Source: Favolaschia claudopus
Taxonomy: Eukaryota > Basidiomycota > Agaricomycetes > Agaricales > Mycenaceae
Reading direction: 5' to 3'
Length of the DNA: 64,000 nucleotides
Assembly (NCBI GenBank): GCA_037176885.1
Contig: JAWWNJ010000304.1
Location: forward strand, 1 to 64,000
Part shown: piece by piece, positions 1 through 11,376 of the stretch
Position numbering within the stretch: the first letter of the stretch is position 1
Layout: every line of letters starts with the position of its first letter
Notes under the pieces: model-generated
What the model saw: the letters and a program-made list of their open reading frames with translations, nothing else
Told to the model about the DNA's origin: nothing
The model's database searches: none
Translations under genes and position numbers: made by a program

Positions 1-553
1 CGAGGCCCATCCTTACGGTACGGGAGGCGCCGTCACGACTGCCGTATGAAGCCGTATTTGTACGGCCGCGTACGGCGTTGTACGGCCCGTATCCACATCA
101 TCCCGCTGAAGCGTGATTATCAGGCTTCGGCTCAGACTCGGATGTATCAGCAGCTCGCCTATACTCTGTCGGCTATCCATTTACCTTTCGTCCCATCATT
201 TCGGCTGAATACTGATGTGCCGGGTTGTGCCGGGTGGTCTGGCTCAGTGCATTCGCCAACACGTTGCATGCAAATACGGTCAGCGTCCACACAACTGTGC
301 CCGAAACTGTTCAAATATCAAAACCTTACCTTCCACTAGCTCCCCGCAGCTGAAATTGACCCTTCCTAAGCCAAATAAGTGGGTAAAAAGTGGTACGGCC
401 GTATGACCCCGTAAACACCCCGTAAAACATGCCGTACCGTCCCGTATAGGCCCCCAAGTTGACCAATACGGTTACGGTTACGTCCGGGGTAATCGCCGTA
501 AAGCGCCGTAAAGTGTACGGGCCGTACCGTATACGGTACGGTGCCGATCCCTA
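1..553. mobile_element. Right part of an hAT-like non-autonomous element (MITE-like), CCGTA/TACGG-rich
   Basis: The stretch is packed with short palindromic words (CCGTA, TACGG, GTACGG), densest at 1-110 and 395-545. It ends at 553 with GTGCCGATCCCTA, whose reverse complement starts TAGGGATCGG, like the TAGGGATG/CAGGGATG terminal repeats of Ac-type hAT transposons. The next 8 bases, CTTTGTCG, would be one target-site duplicate; the left end lies outside the window. There is no convincing long reading frame, so I infer a non-autonomous copy. It could instead be an unrelated low-complexity repeat. Confidence 0.5.
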
Positions 554-1690
554 CTTTGTCGGTGTATTTGTTGTCTCTCGAATAGCCCCGACACCCAAAA
601 TCCGTAACTGGCGTTGTTAGCCCACTTCATCTCAATTGAATTTGCTTTTGTTGCTATTACAGAGCGGGAGTGATGTAAATAAGCATGAAGCTGAAGGGAA
701 CGTCAATGGCAAGTGCAAAACTGAAATGCGCAGGAAAGCCAAAATAATCGAAGAATACGCATGGCGGGACGACCCGGTTCGTCCATCAATAGCAGGACGC
801 CGAATTCACATCCTAGAGGTAGACAGGACACAGAGGGCGAATAGACTCAGAATAATATAGAGGAAGGTTAAAGTGACGGGCGAGCGAGATTCAGGAAGAT
901 TGTTCAAGAATTTACCTTATAAGTACAAAACACCGAAGAAATAGCAATTCTAAATTTGAATTCCATAACGAGACTTAAGCGTGCGAGTTATACAGGTTTA
1001 TGACCCAAAAGCAGGGGGTGTGACGAGTGACAGAAATTGGAAAATACATATAAGGGAAACATTGTCCTAAGAAACACAGCCACAATGATTATATAATGAG
1101 ATTCTAGCGATGACACGCCGATGAACTTGAAAACAGACTTTAACACATCGAGGTACGAGATCATAGGTGTTAAAGTCTGGCTATGAGAGACTAAATTTTA
1201 CATGACTTGAGAGTTCTTTAACTGGGGTCACTATATTTTACATTGTATCGCTATGAGATACAATCAACGCAAACCATGGTTACAACACTTGAATTCGGCA
1301 TCAACTGAGATTCAGCTAAAGCAAGGTCGTAAACCGGCAGGGCCGGTCATTTCATCTCAAATCTAGCTGGGGCTTCGTCAACCACGGCGCGAACCTTTCA
1401 GAGCTTTGAAATATATGACTTCTATGCTTCTTTCTGCCTTGAATGCCTGAACTCGACAGCAACTTCTGCTTTTCACTCTTGAGATCAAAAACTACATTTT
1501 GTGCCAGTGTTCTCTCTCAGTTTGTTTTAGCCTTGCTCTCGGCCTTGGATCATGTCTGCCGACAATCTTAACACTTACGACTCCCTGTACTCAAATCCGG
1601 GTGATCCTAGCTTGCCCCCATTTGGACCGCTCGCTAAATGTGATGGGTTTGATGATTTCGCCTCTAGCCTCTTCTTCCTTTCTTTCTTCC
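554..1690. other. Gene-free stretch, probably includes the promoter of the next gene
   Basis: AT-rich DNA with stops in all frames. I see no supported gene, RNA or repeat. The last few hundred bases before 1691 are pyrimidine-rich, as is common upstream of fungal start codons. Confidence 0.5.
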
Positions 1691-3099
1691 ATGGCGTACA
1701 ACATGAACGACCCTGCTCAACGTGCGATTGTCCACGACCGATTTATGGCTGGAATATGCCCCACCCTGGGTCCTCAACGAAAAACTCGCGCACGCCGCCA
1801 TGCTAAGGCCGGTAAGTCGACATTATTTGAAGTACTCTTCAGATTTACGCTGATAAACGTTAGCAAAACTCACTAAGGATCGTCTGGCGCGAGAGGCGGC
1901 AGAACCAAACCAAACAGAAGAGGACAAAGCTCAAGAGAGACGAATGGAGTTCTTCGGTACGTTGTTTTGATTCGCTCACCGTTCTCCTTTCCTGACATTG
2001 CTGTATATTAGAGCGCCAAAAACAAATACGTGGCCGTCCTCGACCCCCCCCACGCCCCAAACCCACTCTGGTCGACATTGCTCGCGAGAATCTTCAGCGT
2101 AGCCTCGGTAGACCCCCTCAATCGTATCTTCATCCCATCCCACGCTCGAAACCCGCACGCGTCAGCTTTGCCCTCGACGACCATCCCCAAGGGCGACCTC
2201 AAGCACGACCCTCTCAAGTGCAAGTGCTGTCAACCGGTAATATTGCACTTCCCGATGGACCCGGCCTCGCGTTCCGGGATCGACTTGCCGCGTATTTTGG
2301 GAAGGAATTTGCTGAGGAGTGTGAGAGACAGAAAAAGGAGTTAAAGAAGGTCGTATATGCACAGCAAGAGCGCGCACAGCTGGAGGGTGTGATGCGTATG
2401 GTTGCAGCGGAGATTTTGGAAGTAGGATCTGAGAAGCGTCGCCTCGAAAAGGCGGAGAGGGGCCCAGCACCGGACGGCCTTTGGTTTGTGCAGGAGGGGT
2501 GCGTTCCATTATATTTTCATTCTGTGGTGTTTACTAATTTTATTCTTCTCTCTCTCTAATCGTACAGAGACGTGGTTTTTCTCGCTAGAGTCGACGGCGA
2601 AGGCCCGCACATGCTTGTGGGGTATGCTGACGAGATCAGAATTGTATGTAAATGATTTGAGTCGACAATAACCATTGATTTTACCGGTTTCTACTGCCAT
2701 TGGCCGATAAGAAGCGGGATGAGGATAAAAGGCGCACATTGTAAGTGGTATGTAAATCTATTCCTATCTATTCTCTCTGTGGATCATGGGGAATTGTGTT
2801 GCTGCCAAGCCCGTGGAACGGTCGGTGATTTTCTTCCGAAGTGTCTGAACCCGCTAACAAGCCGTTTTCCCTATAGCTTCCGCATGACACTTGTCGATGT
2901 CAATGCTCACCAGATCGAAGCCGCATGGGCATCATCAAACAACCCCAGTTGCAGGGAGATGGGGCCGGGGAAGCGGCGGGAAGTTGTCGACGTTTTCGGT
3001 GATGGAGGCTACGCAAGGTTCGAGAACAGAGCAGCACGTCGCCGCCGCATCCTAGAGGAGAGGAAAGCCAGGAGCAAAAAGTCGAAGAGTCCGTTCTAA
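1691..3099 (+). CDS. Unknown basic coiled-coil protein, six exons
   Basis: Exons 1691-1811, 1864-1956, 2012-2498, 2568-2643, 2712-2740 and 2877-3099 join in phase at GT-AG sites and give 342 residues with no stop. I do not recognise the family. The N-terminal half is Arg/Pro-rich. Residues around 125-210 are rich in Lys, Glu and Arg and look like a coiled coil. A short segment near 235-260 (GDVVFLARVDGEG) looks like a small beta domain. The C-terminus is very basic (runs such as RRRR and RSKKSK) and could bind nucleic acid or act as a nuclear signal. An upstream ATG at 1552 is possible but out of frame with this model. It lies on the same strand as the KDZ transposase 3 kb downstream, so it may be element cargo. 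That role is inference. Confidence 0.6.
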
Positions 3100-3300
3100 A
3101 AAATTAGCCGTGTATGGATTCTTACTGCAAAGGAACAGGAAGTGCTTCCGAGATGATTGTCTGTCCACGCGCTGAAAAGATGGAAGCTCTTCATATCGTA
3201 ACCATCCAGTCGGGGATACAGGAACAAAATAGGAACAAAACAGGAACACTGAAAAATTTAAAAGGCTACAGATTTGCGTCGGGGAAGTGGGTCAACTGAA

Positions 3301-3769
3301 ATGGCGAGCCACTGGTACTCCGACCGACCGGATTTCCCTACCATTACTGATTCGGTGTAAGTTTTCTCGTTCTTGGTTTTGAATCTTCTCATGACAGGAA
3401 CACAGAATTATCGGGACTATGTTGAGAGAGGTCAAGCAAGAGACAGCTGCTATCGATGCGCACATACGTGTGCTCAAGCGGATGATTCGTTACCATCATC
3501 GCAGGTAAAATCTCAGTTCATACCTCCGGATATTGGTGACGAATTAATCCAGACGCCTCGTGTCAAGCTCTGGTATCAGGAATGCCAACACACGGAAGAA
3601 TATTCGAAAATGGCTCCAGATGATCCGCGCGTTCCAAGACCGAAAGGAGCGAAGTGATTTGTGTGTGTCATATGATATATGCTGCCGATGGGCGGAGAAT
3701 GCCATCGCCCGAGGCGAGGGGGGCTTTGAGCTTCTGGAGGCGGTGGATGTGGCATTCCATTTGGTTTGA
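3301..3769 (+). CDS. Small unknown protein with amphipathic helices, three exons
   Basis: Exons 3301-3354, 3398-3504 and 3580-3769 join in phase into 116 residues. The middle exon has the spacing of the amphipathic helix that often precedes F-boxes in agaric fungi (LREVKQETAAIDAHIRVL), but no F-box follows. The last exon contains CVSYDICCRWAEN, which resembles the motif SYDIVCQWHKN of the KDZ transposase at 6334-10004, so this gene may include a captured transposase fragment; the match is short and could be chance. The first exon could use another donor. It ends only 75 bp before the next start codon. Confidence 0.4.
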
Positions 3770-3844
3770 TGACATGTATGATTTGCCTTACCACAAATTT
3801 ATACATCCCGACCGACCCACTTTTTTCTACTTCCTTGACGCACC

Positions 3845-4999
3845 ATGCAGCCCCAGATCCCCGACTCTTGTCTCTGTGAAATTCTTCGCCTTTTGAATCC
3901 TAACATCCAATCAACAACAATTGTTGTCTCACGACGCTTTGCTCACCTTGCTCGGGCTGAGTTATATCGAACTGTGGAAGTCGCAGGCGATAGAACTCAA
4001 ATGTTTTTCTCCGCGCTGAAATCGAGGCGGGAACTGGGAGCTTTGGTTGGTTCTCTTTTCTTATATGGAAGATTTCATTCTGACCCACCTTGGAATTCAG
4101 GTAACGAAGCTCGTTCTCGTGGGGATTGAATACGAAGGCGACAGGGATGGCTTGCGGGAAGCATTTTGTTCGTTGGTGAACCTACGCTCCCTCCACATCC
4201 AATACAGCCGGTTGGATTTCGCTCACCTGTTGAAGAACATCCCTGGGCGACTTCAGGATTTATTATACTGGCCTGCAATTTGCGACGGCGCAATCGATTT
4301 CTTGATCTCACAGCCGCACATTACATCGGCGTTCTTCGGGGACCTCAACTTGGCTGCCAACATTCCCTCGCTTCTCCCCCACCTCACTGACATTGCTGCG
4401 CCGCCTGAAGATCTCAATATCATCGTTCCCTCCCGTCCTGTCAAGGACATAGAGTTTCATTACTCGGAGGGGGACCAAATCCGACGGCCGATCATTTCTT
4501 TGAAGTTTTTGTCACTGTCGAGCGCTCCGATTCTATCTTTGGAGTTGCAAATTTCTCAACTTGTCGCAGCAGCGGAGGAAGTACCGGCACTGCATACCCT
4601 CCTACCCGATATTCGACGATTGGTTATTTACCAGGACCAATCCTGGGGTTCTGCTTTTGTAGCCGCTGTGAGTTCTTGACTTTCTATATTAATTTTGTTG
4701 AGGCTCCCTGGTTTATTCAATTACAGGATAATTTCAATGAGTCTATCGATACTATGGTGGCCATCGTTGACCAGCTGTCTACGATGCGCCACCTTGTCAT
4801 CGCATGTACCTATGGCATCACACAGGCGCGTTTGATCCGCCGCAAATTTGTACGCGGCTCGCGCCTCGACCTTGATCTCCAGGTCATAGGTACAAGAAAG
4901 TCCCTCCTTTACTGGACTGATATGGTATATAGATCTGAGTATATCTCTGTACCGCTTGAGCCCGCTGCCGCCCGCTATGTAAATAATATGCGATACTAA
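3845..4999 (+). CDS. F-box-like protein, three exons
   Basis: Exons 3845-4045, 4101-4667 and 4727-4999 are joined by introns of 55 and 59 bp, both phase 0, and give 346 residues. The N-terminus (IPDSCLCEILRLL followed by VVSRRFAHLARAELYRTVEV) has the layout of an F-box: a short helix, a hydrophobic helix and a conserved SRRF/L element. The rest has scattered leucine-rich segments (LRSLHI, FLSLSS, MRHLVI) typical of degenerate LRRs in agaric F-box proteins. Such proteins usually recruit substrates to an SCF ubiquitin ligase through Skp1. No substrate can be guessed. The frame is intact, unlike the F-box copies at 12.7-16.5 kb. Confidence 0.65.
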
Positions 5000-5685
5000 A
5001 ATTTTAATCTTGTTATTTCCTGTGGTCAATTTTCGTATTAGTTTTAGTTCAGAGGGTGATTATCATTCCTCAGAATCTCTCTACATAGGCCAAGGGCATA
5101 AACAAATCTTGAAATGACTTGTATTCGGCCTCTTCGAGGCGGCTCGCTGAACCTGTGGGATTTGCCGGCACAAATGATCTGTGGTTCACGCCGCGGCGTA
5201 ACCTCTTGTCCCACGCTTCAAAGAATTCGTAACTTTTGGGGGGGCAGAATTTTTCCTAAAACTCTTAGAGATAAATTCATTTAGACATACAACAAACAAC
5301 TTTGTTATCATTTGCAGAGCAAGGAATACACATGTGAACTCACCGGTCATCGAACTGCAATGCGAGGGTGACTTCCACAAAGGGAAATTTGATCGTCACA
5401 AACTGTGACACGACCAACTCTCCTCTTCTCTCTGACTCTGAGTCTCCTCGATGCAAGTCGTCAAGGAACTGTTTCGACGCCTCCCCAATTCAATGCGCCG
5501 CCTTGCAGCTCATTGATCTCGCTTGCTTTCCTCACTCTTCTGGCTCCCGCACCACCAATGTCGCCTGGTTGGACTTGATCTGGCAACAACTTCCGTCGCA
5601 TGATACACCATGCGACGGAAGATCTATCCGCAATCTCTTGGCTTAAATCAGTCGTCTCTGAATCTCTGTCTCTCTTCCTGCGCTC
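5000..5685. other. Intergenic DNA with one strong hairpin
   Basis: No gene is supported. The plus-strand frame at 5368-5646 has weak coding character and no good splice context. The main structure is the perfect inverted repeat at 5590-5621, listed separately. The final 60 bases are pyrimidine-rich, consistent with a promoter for the gene at 5686. Confidence 0.5.
5590..5621. repeat. Perfect 13-bp inverted repeat with 6-nt loop
   Basis: CTTCCGTCGCATG at 5590-5602 is followed by the loop ATACAC and then its exact reverse complement at 5609-5621. The hairpin ends about 65 bp before the WG-repeat gene start. It could form a cruciform or RNA stem-loop, act as a dimeric protein site, or be a miniature element remnant. 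Confidence 0.85.
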
Positions 5686-6212
5686 ATGCCCCCCCACCGC
5701 CGTGAGTTCACTTTCTTGTTCTTGTTTCTTTTCATTCATTTTACTAATGCTCTCAATTTAGGACCTCTTCGTAAATTTCAGGTCAATGCTGCGTCGCCGC
5801 TCGTCGAGGAGCGGCGTAGCTACCACCGCCTCGGTCGTCGGGCTCCTGGCCCTCCGAGATTCCGTCGGGGACTTCCAGCCGGTGTTTCACAAGGTACGTC
5901 TCATCGCTAATGTATCATTTTATACAATCTTAAAGGTCCACAGCCGACGCGGCTAATGATGCAGCCGCATGGGGTGCTCTGTCCCCTGGGCCCGCGTGGG
6001 GGTCGAGTGCGAGTTCTGGCTGGGGTGGGGGATCGTGGGGAGGATGGGGTGCCACGAGCAACACTTCGTGGGGCGGAGGATGGGGTGCGGGATCGGGATC
6101 GGGATCGGACGACGCGCCATCTGGATGGGGTGCGGGATCTGGGTGGGGTTCGGACTCTGGGTGGGGCCCACCAGCTTGGGGTGATGATGATGATTCGGGT
6201 GGGGCGTGGTGA
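5686..6212 (+). CDS. Small WG-repeat (GW-rich) protein, three exons
   Basis: Exons 5686-5701, 5762-5893 and 5944-6212 join in phase (introns 60 and 50 bp; donors GTGAGT and GTACGT) and encode 138 residues. The N-terminal half is Arg/Pro-rich and not recognisable. The C-terminal 80 residues are Gly/Ser with twelve tryptophans, eleven of them as WG (AWG, GWG, SWG), ending in DDDD and a terminal tryptophan. WG/GW repeats are known as Argonaute hooks in GW182-type and plant NRPE1/SPT5L-type proteins. The sequence only shows the repeat; Argonaute binding is inference. The stop is 121 bp before the KDZ transposase ATG on the same strand. The first two exons are less certain, because another frame at 5786-5893 also looks protein-like. 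Confidence 0.5.
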
Positions 6213-6333
6213 TTCCTCGGTTCGTATAATCGGTGTCCCTCATCACTTTGTATGGACGTAAGTCCGGTTTCGATGCAAATAATCCACATTCCCTTTCCCT
6301 CCACACTCGCTCGTGTTCCCTCTGTCTTGAGAA

Positions 6334-9300
6334 ATGAAGCGCAAGATAACAGGCAGCTTGCGGACTACCGTTGCCTCTGATAGCGAGAGCGAAGACGAAG
6401 ACCGGGCATTCATTGCCCGCAGCCGGGAGGAAGGGCTATTCCATCGTGCTATCCGCACTGATGGGCGGGGTCGCACAGTGGTATCCACGTCCCGGGTCAC
6501 CGTTCCGGCTTCGCCTACCAAGAGACAACCCCCCGAACGCGACCTCCTAATGCCCGACGACTTCCAATTTGAAACTCCCATTGAGGCAGACTCTTTGGAC
6601 GCTATACCACAAGCTGCCTTCCCATTTGCTGGCGAGGATTCATTCGCATTTGATGAGGGTCATCCCATCGAGGCGCCCCGAAGGAACGAGCGGGATTCGG
6701 TGAGTTTCCTTTCACTTTTGGGACTTGATTTAGTTTTAATATACTCCAGGATAATCCCATGGCACAATGGCTCAAGCGCCGTGCACGCTTCCTCGACGAA
6801 CTCATACGCCTCGAAGGTCGTGGCCCGTTTCGCCACCAAACCAAATGTGTTAGTTGTGATAGTCCCGCGGCCGAGGCACCATTTCGTTGCAAGGACTGCT
6901 TCACCGACGCATTGTCCTGCCGACTGTGCATTGTCTCAACGCACAAGGAGAATCCGTTTCATCGGGTCGAGGTAATTCAGTTCTCTTCTAATTGTTGACG
7001 TGTCTTTCTTACTTGTTGTTACAGATGTGGAATGATCATGGCTTTTTTGAATCAGTTACGCTCAAGTCGTTGGGTTTGAGAATCCAGCTTGGGCATGGAC
7101 GGAATGGGGTATGTCCAGGCACTGTGGCGAAGAGGGCAAGGGACGAGGAGATGGCGGCAGCGGCGGCGGAATCTCGGGACGAAGATGCAGTTCCCGCAAA
7201 AACTCTGAAACCTCATCGCGACGATTTCTGTGTCGTGGACTCTAATGGGATTCACGAAGTCGGACTAGATTTCTGTTGCTGCTCATTAGCCGAAGACCAC
7301 GACATCCAGCTTCTCCGCTCACGACTCTATCCCGCAACAACAACGAACCCTGCCACCGCTGCGACCTTCAGGGTTTTGCGGGATTATCACCTCGTGACGC
7401 TCGAGGCGAAATGTTCGGCGCTTCATTTCTACAACAAACTTGCACGTCAGACGAATAACAGCGGTGTCTTTCAGCCTCGGGTGAGTTAGACAATGGTATC
7501 TTTCGATTTGAAACTCACAACTTCAGTGTAGAGTCGTTATCATGAGTTTCGACGGATGACACGACAGTGGCGCAATGTGCAAATGCTCAAGCGCGCCGGC
7601 CGTGGTCACGCTGTCGATGGGATTGCCGGTACACGGGCTGGAGAGTGCGCGTTGCTGTGTCCGGCTTGCCCGCAGCCGGGCAAAAATTTGCCTCTAGACG
7701 GATCTTGGCGTAATGTCCCGCGGGAGAAACGCTTCATCTACGCGTTATTTCTGGCGCTCGACGCAAACTTCCAGATGCGGCGAAATGACGTTTCAAGTGA
7801 GGCAAAGGATCCGTCTTTAGGTGATGGTATTGCGTTCTTTGGGCGAGTAGAGGAGTATATGCGACATCTTGAGGCGCATTGGGAACTTGAGCAGGAGGTA
7901 GTGTTCATCTCTATCGATTTTCATTCGTCTGCTGAGACCGTTTTCATCTAGAAAAGCACCTGTGTTGCGCATGATGCGGTGAACGAGCCTAACAGGGAAT
8001 CATATGGGATGGCGGCATCTGGGATAGGGACTGTGGATTGCGCGCGACACAATATGAAGAGACCGAATGGAGTGGGAGACCTGCAGAAGGGGGAAAAGTA
8101 CGCACTATGGTTTCTAACAGGACTTGCGCTCAGATTATCTAACGAATCACAGGTATATCAATATGGATTTCATGTTATGGGAAAGTCTTGCGAATTACGA
8201 CGATATTGTGCAACTTTTCATTTCCTACGACATCGTGTGCCAGTGGCACAAGAATATCTGGACTCGCCTCTCTCAGTACAACCCTCAGCTTCGCCAGCGC
8301 GGCTTGAAACGCTACTACGTTTGGCTTATCCCCAAATTCCACCTTCCCGCCCATATCGAGGACTGCAACATCCTCTATTCCTTCAATCTCACCCCGTTCG
8401 TCGGTCGGACCGATGGAGAAGCGCCCGAGCGAGGGTGGGCCAACATCAACAGTATCGCACCCAGCACCAAGGAAATGGGACCAGGGGCTCGGCGTGACGC
8501 CCTCGACGATCAATTCAATGACTCCAACCACAAGAAAATCATCGGGATGGGGAAATCGCTCCTCGAGAAGATACAGAAGGCCGTCCCCAACATGACGCAG
8601 CATCGTCTGGAGTTGGCGGAGGCAGAGCGGGGGCTTCCGTCGGATGAGGTGGAGAAGTGGCGGGCGGAAATGGAGGCTTGGGAGCTGGATGCCGCAAATC
8701 CAAACCCATTCAAGCTGACGGAGAAGTACGAGGGGATGCAGGCGATTCGGGGACGGCTGGCGGTGGCGGCAGCGGAGGATCAGGACGAGGACGATGTTCG
8801 TGGAGATCTTCATGCGCATGAGATGGTTGTGATGGGGATGAATCTCGAGGAGCAGCAGCGGCAGCTGGCATTCGATGCGGGGCTTCTCAAGACGCACGCC
8901 ACCGACGGCCAGAAGACGGGGCTTCTGGAAAGGTCCAATAAACTGGGGAGGAAGATAACACAATTCCTGAAAATTCGTGAATCCTTCACTCCCGTCGTAG
9001 CACCAATCCGAGCAGCCGACGATGTTTCCCGCACCAAGACTGACAAGCCCGAGCCCACCCCCGCGTTGCCTGTCCCCAACATCAAGCTCTGGCTTCCATC
9101 TGCGCTTGCCGCCCTCCCGTCAGTTACGGTGAAATTGACCCATGCGCGCTGCGAGTTTGAGCTGCGCGTCGGCCAAGCGCACGCTGCATTGGCAGAACTA
9201 CGGCGGCTTCTCCTCGTCCGCACCGCGAAATATCAATTCAAGGATCTGCATCGGCGTGGGGTGGCAGCTAACACTCGTGCGAAGACGACGATCGAGAGTC

Positions 9301-10004
9301 TCGACGAGCAAATCCGCCGGACATCTGCGCAGTACCGAGTCGCTTACCAGGCGGTGGCAGTCCTTGCTCCGCTTCTCAAGGAGACAGCATGGACTCGGAC
9401 GCTTCGTGTTCTCGCCCCCGACGACGTTCGCCCCCGACCCCGCGCTACGTTTAGCGATCCGCAACACAAGTCCAAGAAACGCAGGACGAGGGGGGTTGAG
9501 GATCCAGGCTTGAGACGAGAGCAGGACGCAGAAACACGTCCAGCTTCCTGGATATGGCTTTCGCAGCTGTCGGAGGACGAGGAGTCGCAGGGTGGGATGA
9601 CGGAGGCGCTGCGGATCGAGTGGGCGAAGACTCGAGCAAGGGCATGGAGGTGGACGGAGGAGGTGGATTTGCTCGAGGAGGAAATGCGACGGGTGCTCGA
9701 GTTCCTCAAGTGGAAGGCAGAATGGTGGATGGGACTCATTGGGCAGCGTGAAGAGGACGAGGGATTCATTGCCTATGCGCGCCGCCAATCACGCATCCAG
9801 ACCGATTTGCGAGCGCGCTTTGAAGGAAATTGGAGAGATGTTCCTCGGTTCATCGAGATGGGGCGGGCAGGTGTCACAGAGATCTCGGAAGACGAGGGGG
9901 AGGGCAGTGAAGACTCTGACGATGAAGACGAAGACGCCCCTGTACCGGTGGTCCCAAGATATGGTCATCTCGTTGCGTCGCTTGTGGACGAGTCGCTAGC
10001 TTAA
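6334..10004 (+). CDS. KDZ-family DNA transposase with CxC2 cysteine cluster, intact six-exon gene
   Basis: Exons 6334-6699, 6750-6971, 7025-7480, 7532-7897, 7952-8097 and 8153-10004 splice cleanly into 1135 residues. Order: an acidic, Ser-rich N-terminus; a CxC2-type zinc cluster around residues 155-185 (CVSC, CKDC, CRLC then H); a core with FLALDANF near 420, SYDIVCQWHKN near 543 and TDGEAPERGWANIN near 605, the pattern I associate with the KDZ (Kyakuja/Dileera/Zisupton) acidic catalytic core; then a long coiled, Glu-rich tail ending in an Asp/Glu tract. KDZ enzymes move large DNA elements in fungi. The 5' flank holds the WG-repeat gene. Terminal repeats of the element were not identified. 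With no stop, frameshift or bad splice, the gene may still be active. Confidence 0.92.
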
Positions 10005-11376
10005 TTCACCATATCATTGCATTTTAATGGAATACCTACACTACCTACTAATACCTACCAATATACCTACACTACCTACCAATATACTGTGCCTTTTCCC
10101 TTTTTTCTGGCATTTTTTCGTGGTTTTTAGTGCTATTTCGAGCTCGCCGTCGGAGACGACGACAAAGTGCTGTGCTCAGTGGCTTCCCAATTTGGATATA
10201 ACGTAACTCTTGCTCTTCACCGTCTACCACGTCGTACTCAAGCACTTGCTCGCCGTGCATCACACAAAACAGGTCAGATCAGCAGTATTATTTCGTACAT
10301 CAGGAGGACCTCTAACTAAAGGCGTTTATACATAAAACTTAGACCTTTCGTTAAAGGCCTTTATATATAAACCCGCCATACTGTGGTGCACCTACCCAGT
10401 GCATGTACAGGATAAGGATAGACGGAGAGAATCATAGGCAGCGGGTCAGTCAAGGTGCGCACGCTTTACATCTCATTTGTTTCCCGAACTAAATCCTTGA
10501 CCGCTCAAAGCTCGTATGAAGTGCGGGCCTGCCTGTCAGCGAATCGGTGGTCTCGGAGGTAAATTCTCTGCATACCAAGCTTCCGAGGAACCGGAGCTCA
10601 TTTCTTTGGCTGCGGTGCATGCTTCGTTTTGCGACACCTGTGTTTTGGCCATAAGTATGTATCATTCATTTCACCTTTCAATTTTTCTTGAGCTCATTCT
10701 GGCGCCACCTATTGTCAAAACATTTTCGGCAGCTCAAGAGCATGTTGTTCTGTCTGGTCGACACGTCAACGACGTGTCGCATCTCAGTGGCTTGAAGCTG
10801 CCCTCGCCTGGCCTCAGGCTGTTATCATGCCACTTTTATGGCGAAGCAGTGTGGGCCGCACTGGTTAGTTGTGGTTGCTCGGACTCCGGAGCCTCGTCGT
10901 AAGTCGAGTTTGTTTCATGTTTTCGTTTTAAAAGAGTTGTCAACCTCATTCATCCTTGAATTACTTTCGATTAGACTTCGCCAACGTAGGACAACAACAC
11001 GGTGCGGAAGAGATACGATGGGAATTCTCTCGGTAGAGCAAACAGCTTCAATTCGTTTCCGCAGTGAGTACCCAATATTGATTGATTGATTGAGGGCTGC
11101 TTTCAAAGGAAGCCAGCACGTAGTAGATCCCAATATATAGGCGGGGTTCAGATGCATATTGCTGTATAGGTTCAGTCCCTAATGACCAAGTTGCCAAGCA
11201 CGGCGAGAATGTTATCGAGTTCCATTAAACAGAGCCGCGACATGGCTATTAATAAAAGTCAGTGATGAGCGCTGAGCATGACAGTCGTGCTAAGACTTGA
11301 AAGATTCCGACTCAGCGCAAGGCGTTTAGGCTTCGTGATTCTAGCACAACTGTGACAATGAGAATCTGGGTTCAAT
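10005..11376. other. Gene-poor DNA, simple ACCTAC repeats and AT-rich motif
   Basis: At 10030-10085 the words TACCTAC and ACCAATATACC recur as a degenerate simple repeat. The AT-rich motif at 10342-10371 is listed separately. The reading frames at 10516-11089 are short and have no family I recognise. Nothing else is supported. Confidence 0.5.
10342..10371 (+). repeat. 30-bp AT-rich motif, member of an inverted pair
   Basis: The motif starts GACCTTTCGTTAAAGGCC and ends TTTATATATAAA. It matches the reverse complement of 22854-22883 at 26 of 30 positions. The four differing bases are the centre CGTT against AACG, the flipped centre of the small palindrome CCTTT-NNNN-AAAGG. Possibly terminal repeats of an old element or two copies of a small repeat. 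Confidence 0.6.

Noticed and set aside
8175..9788. Long minus-strand frames under the KDZ transposase
   Set aside because: Antisense shadows; the plus strand has a recognisable protein with clean exons.
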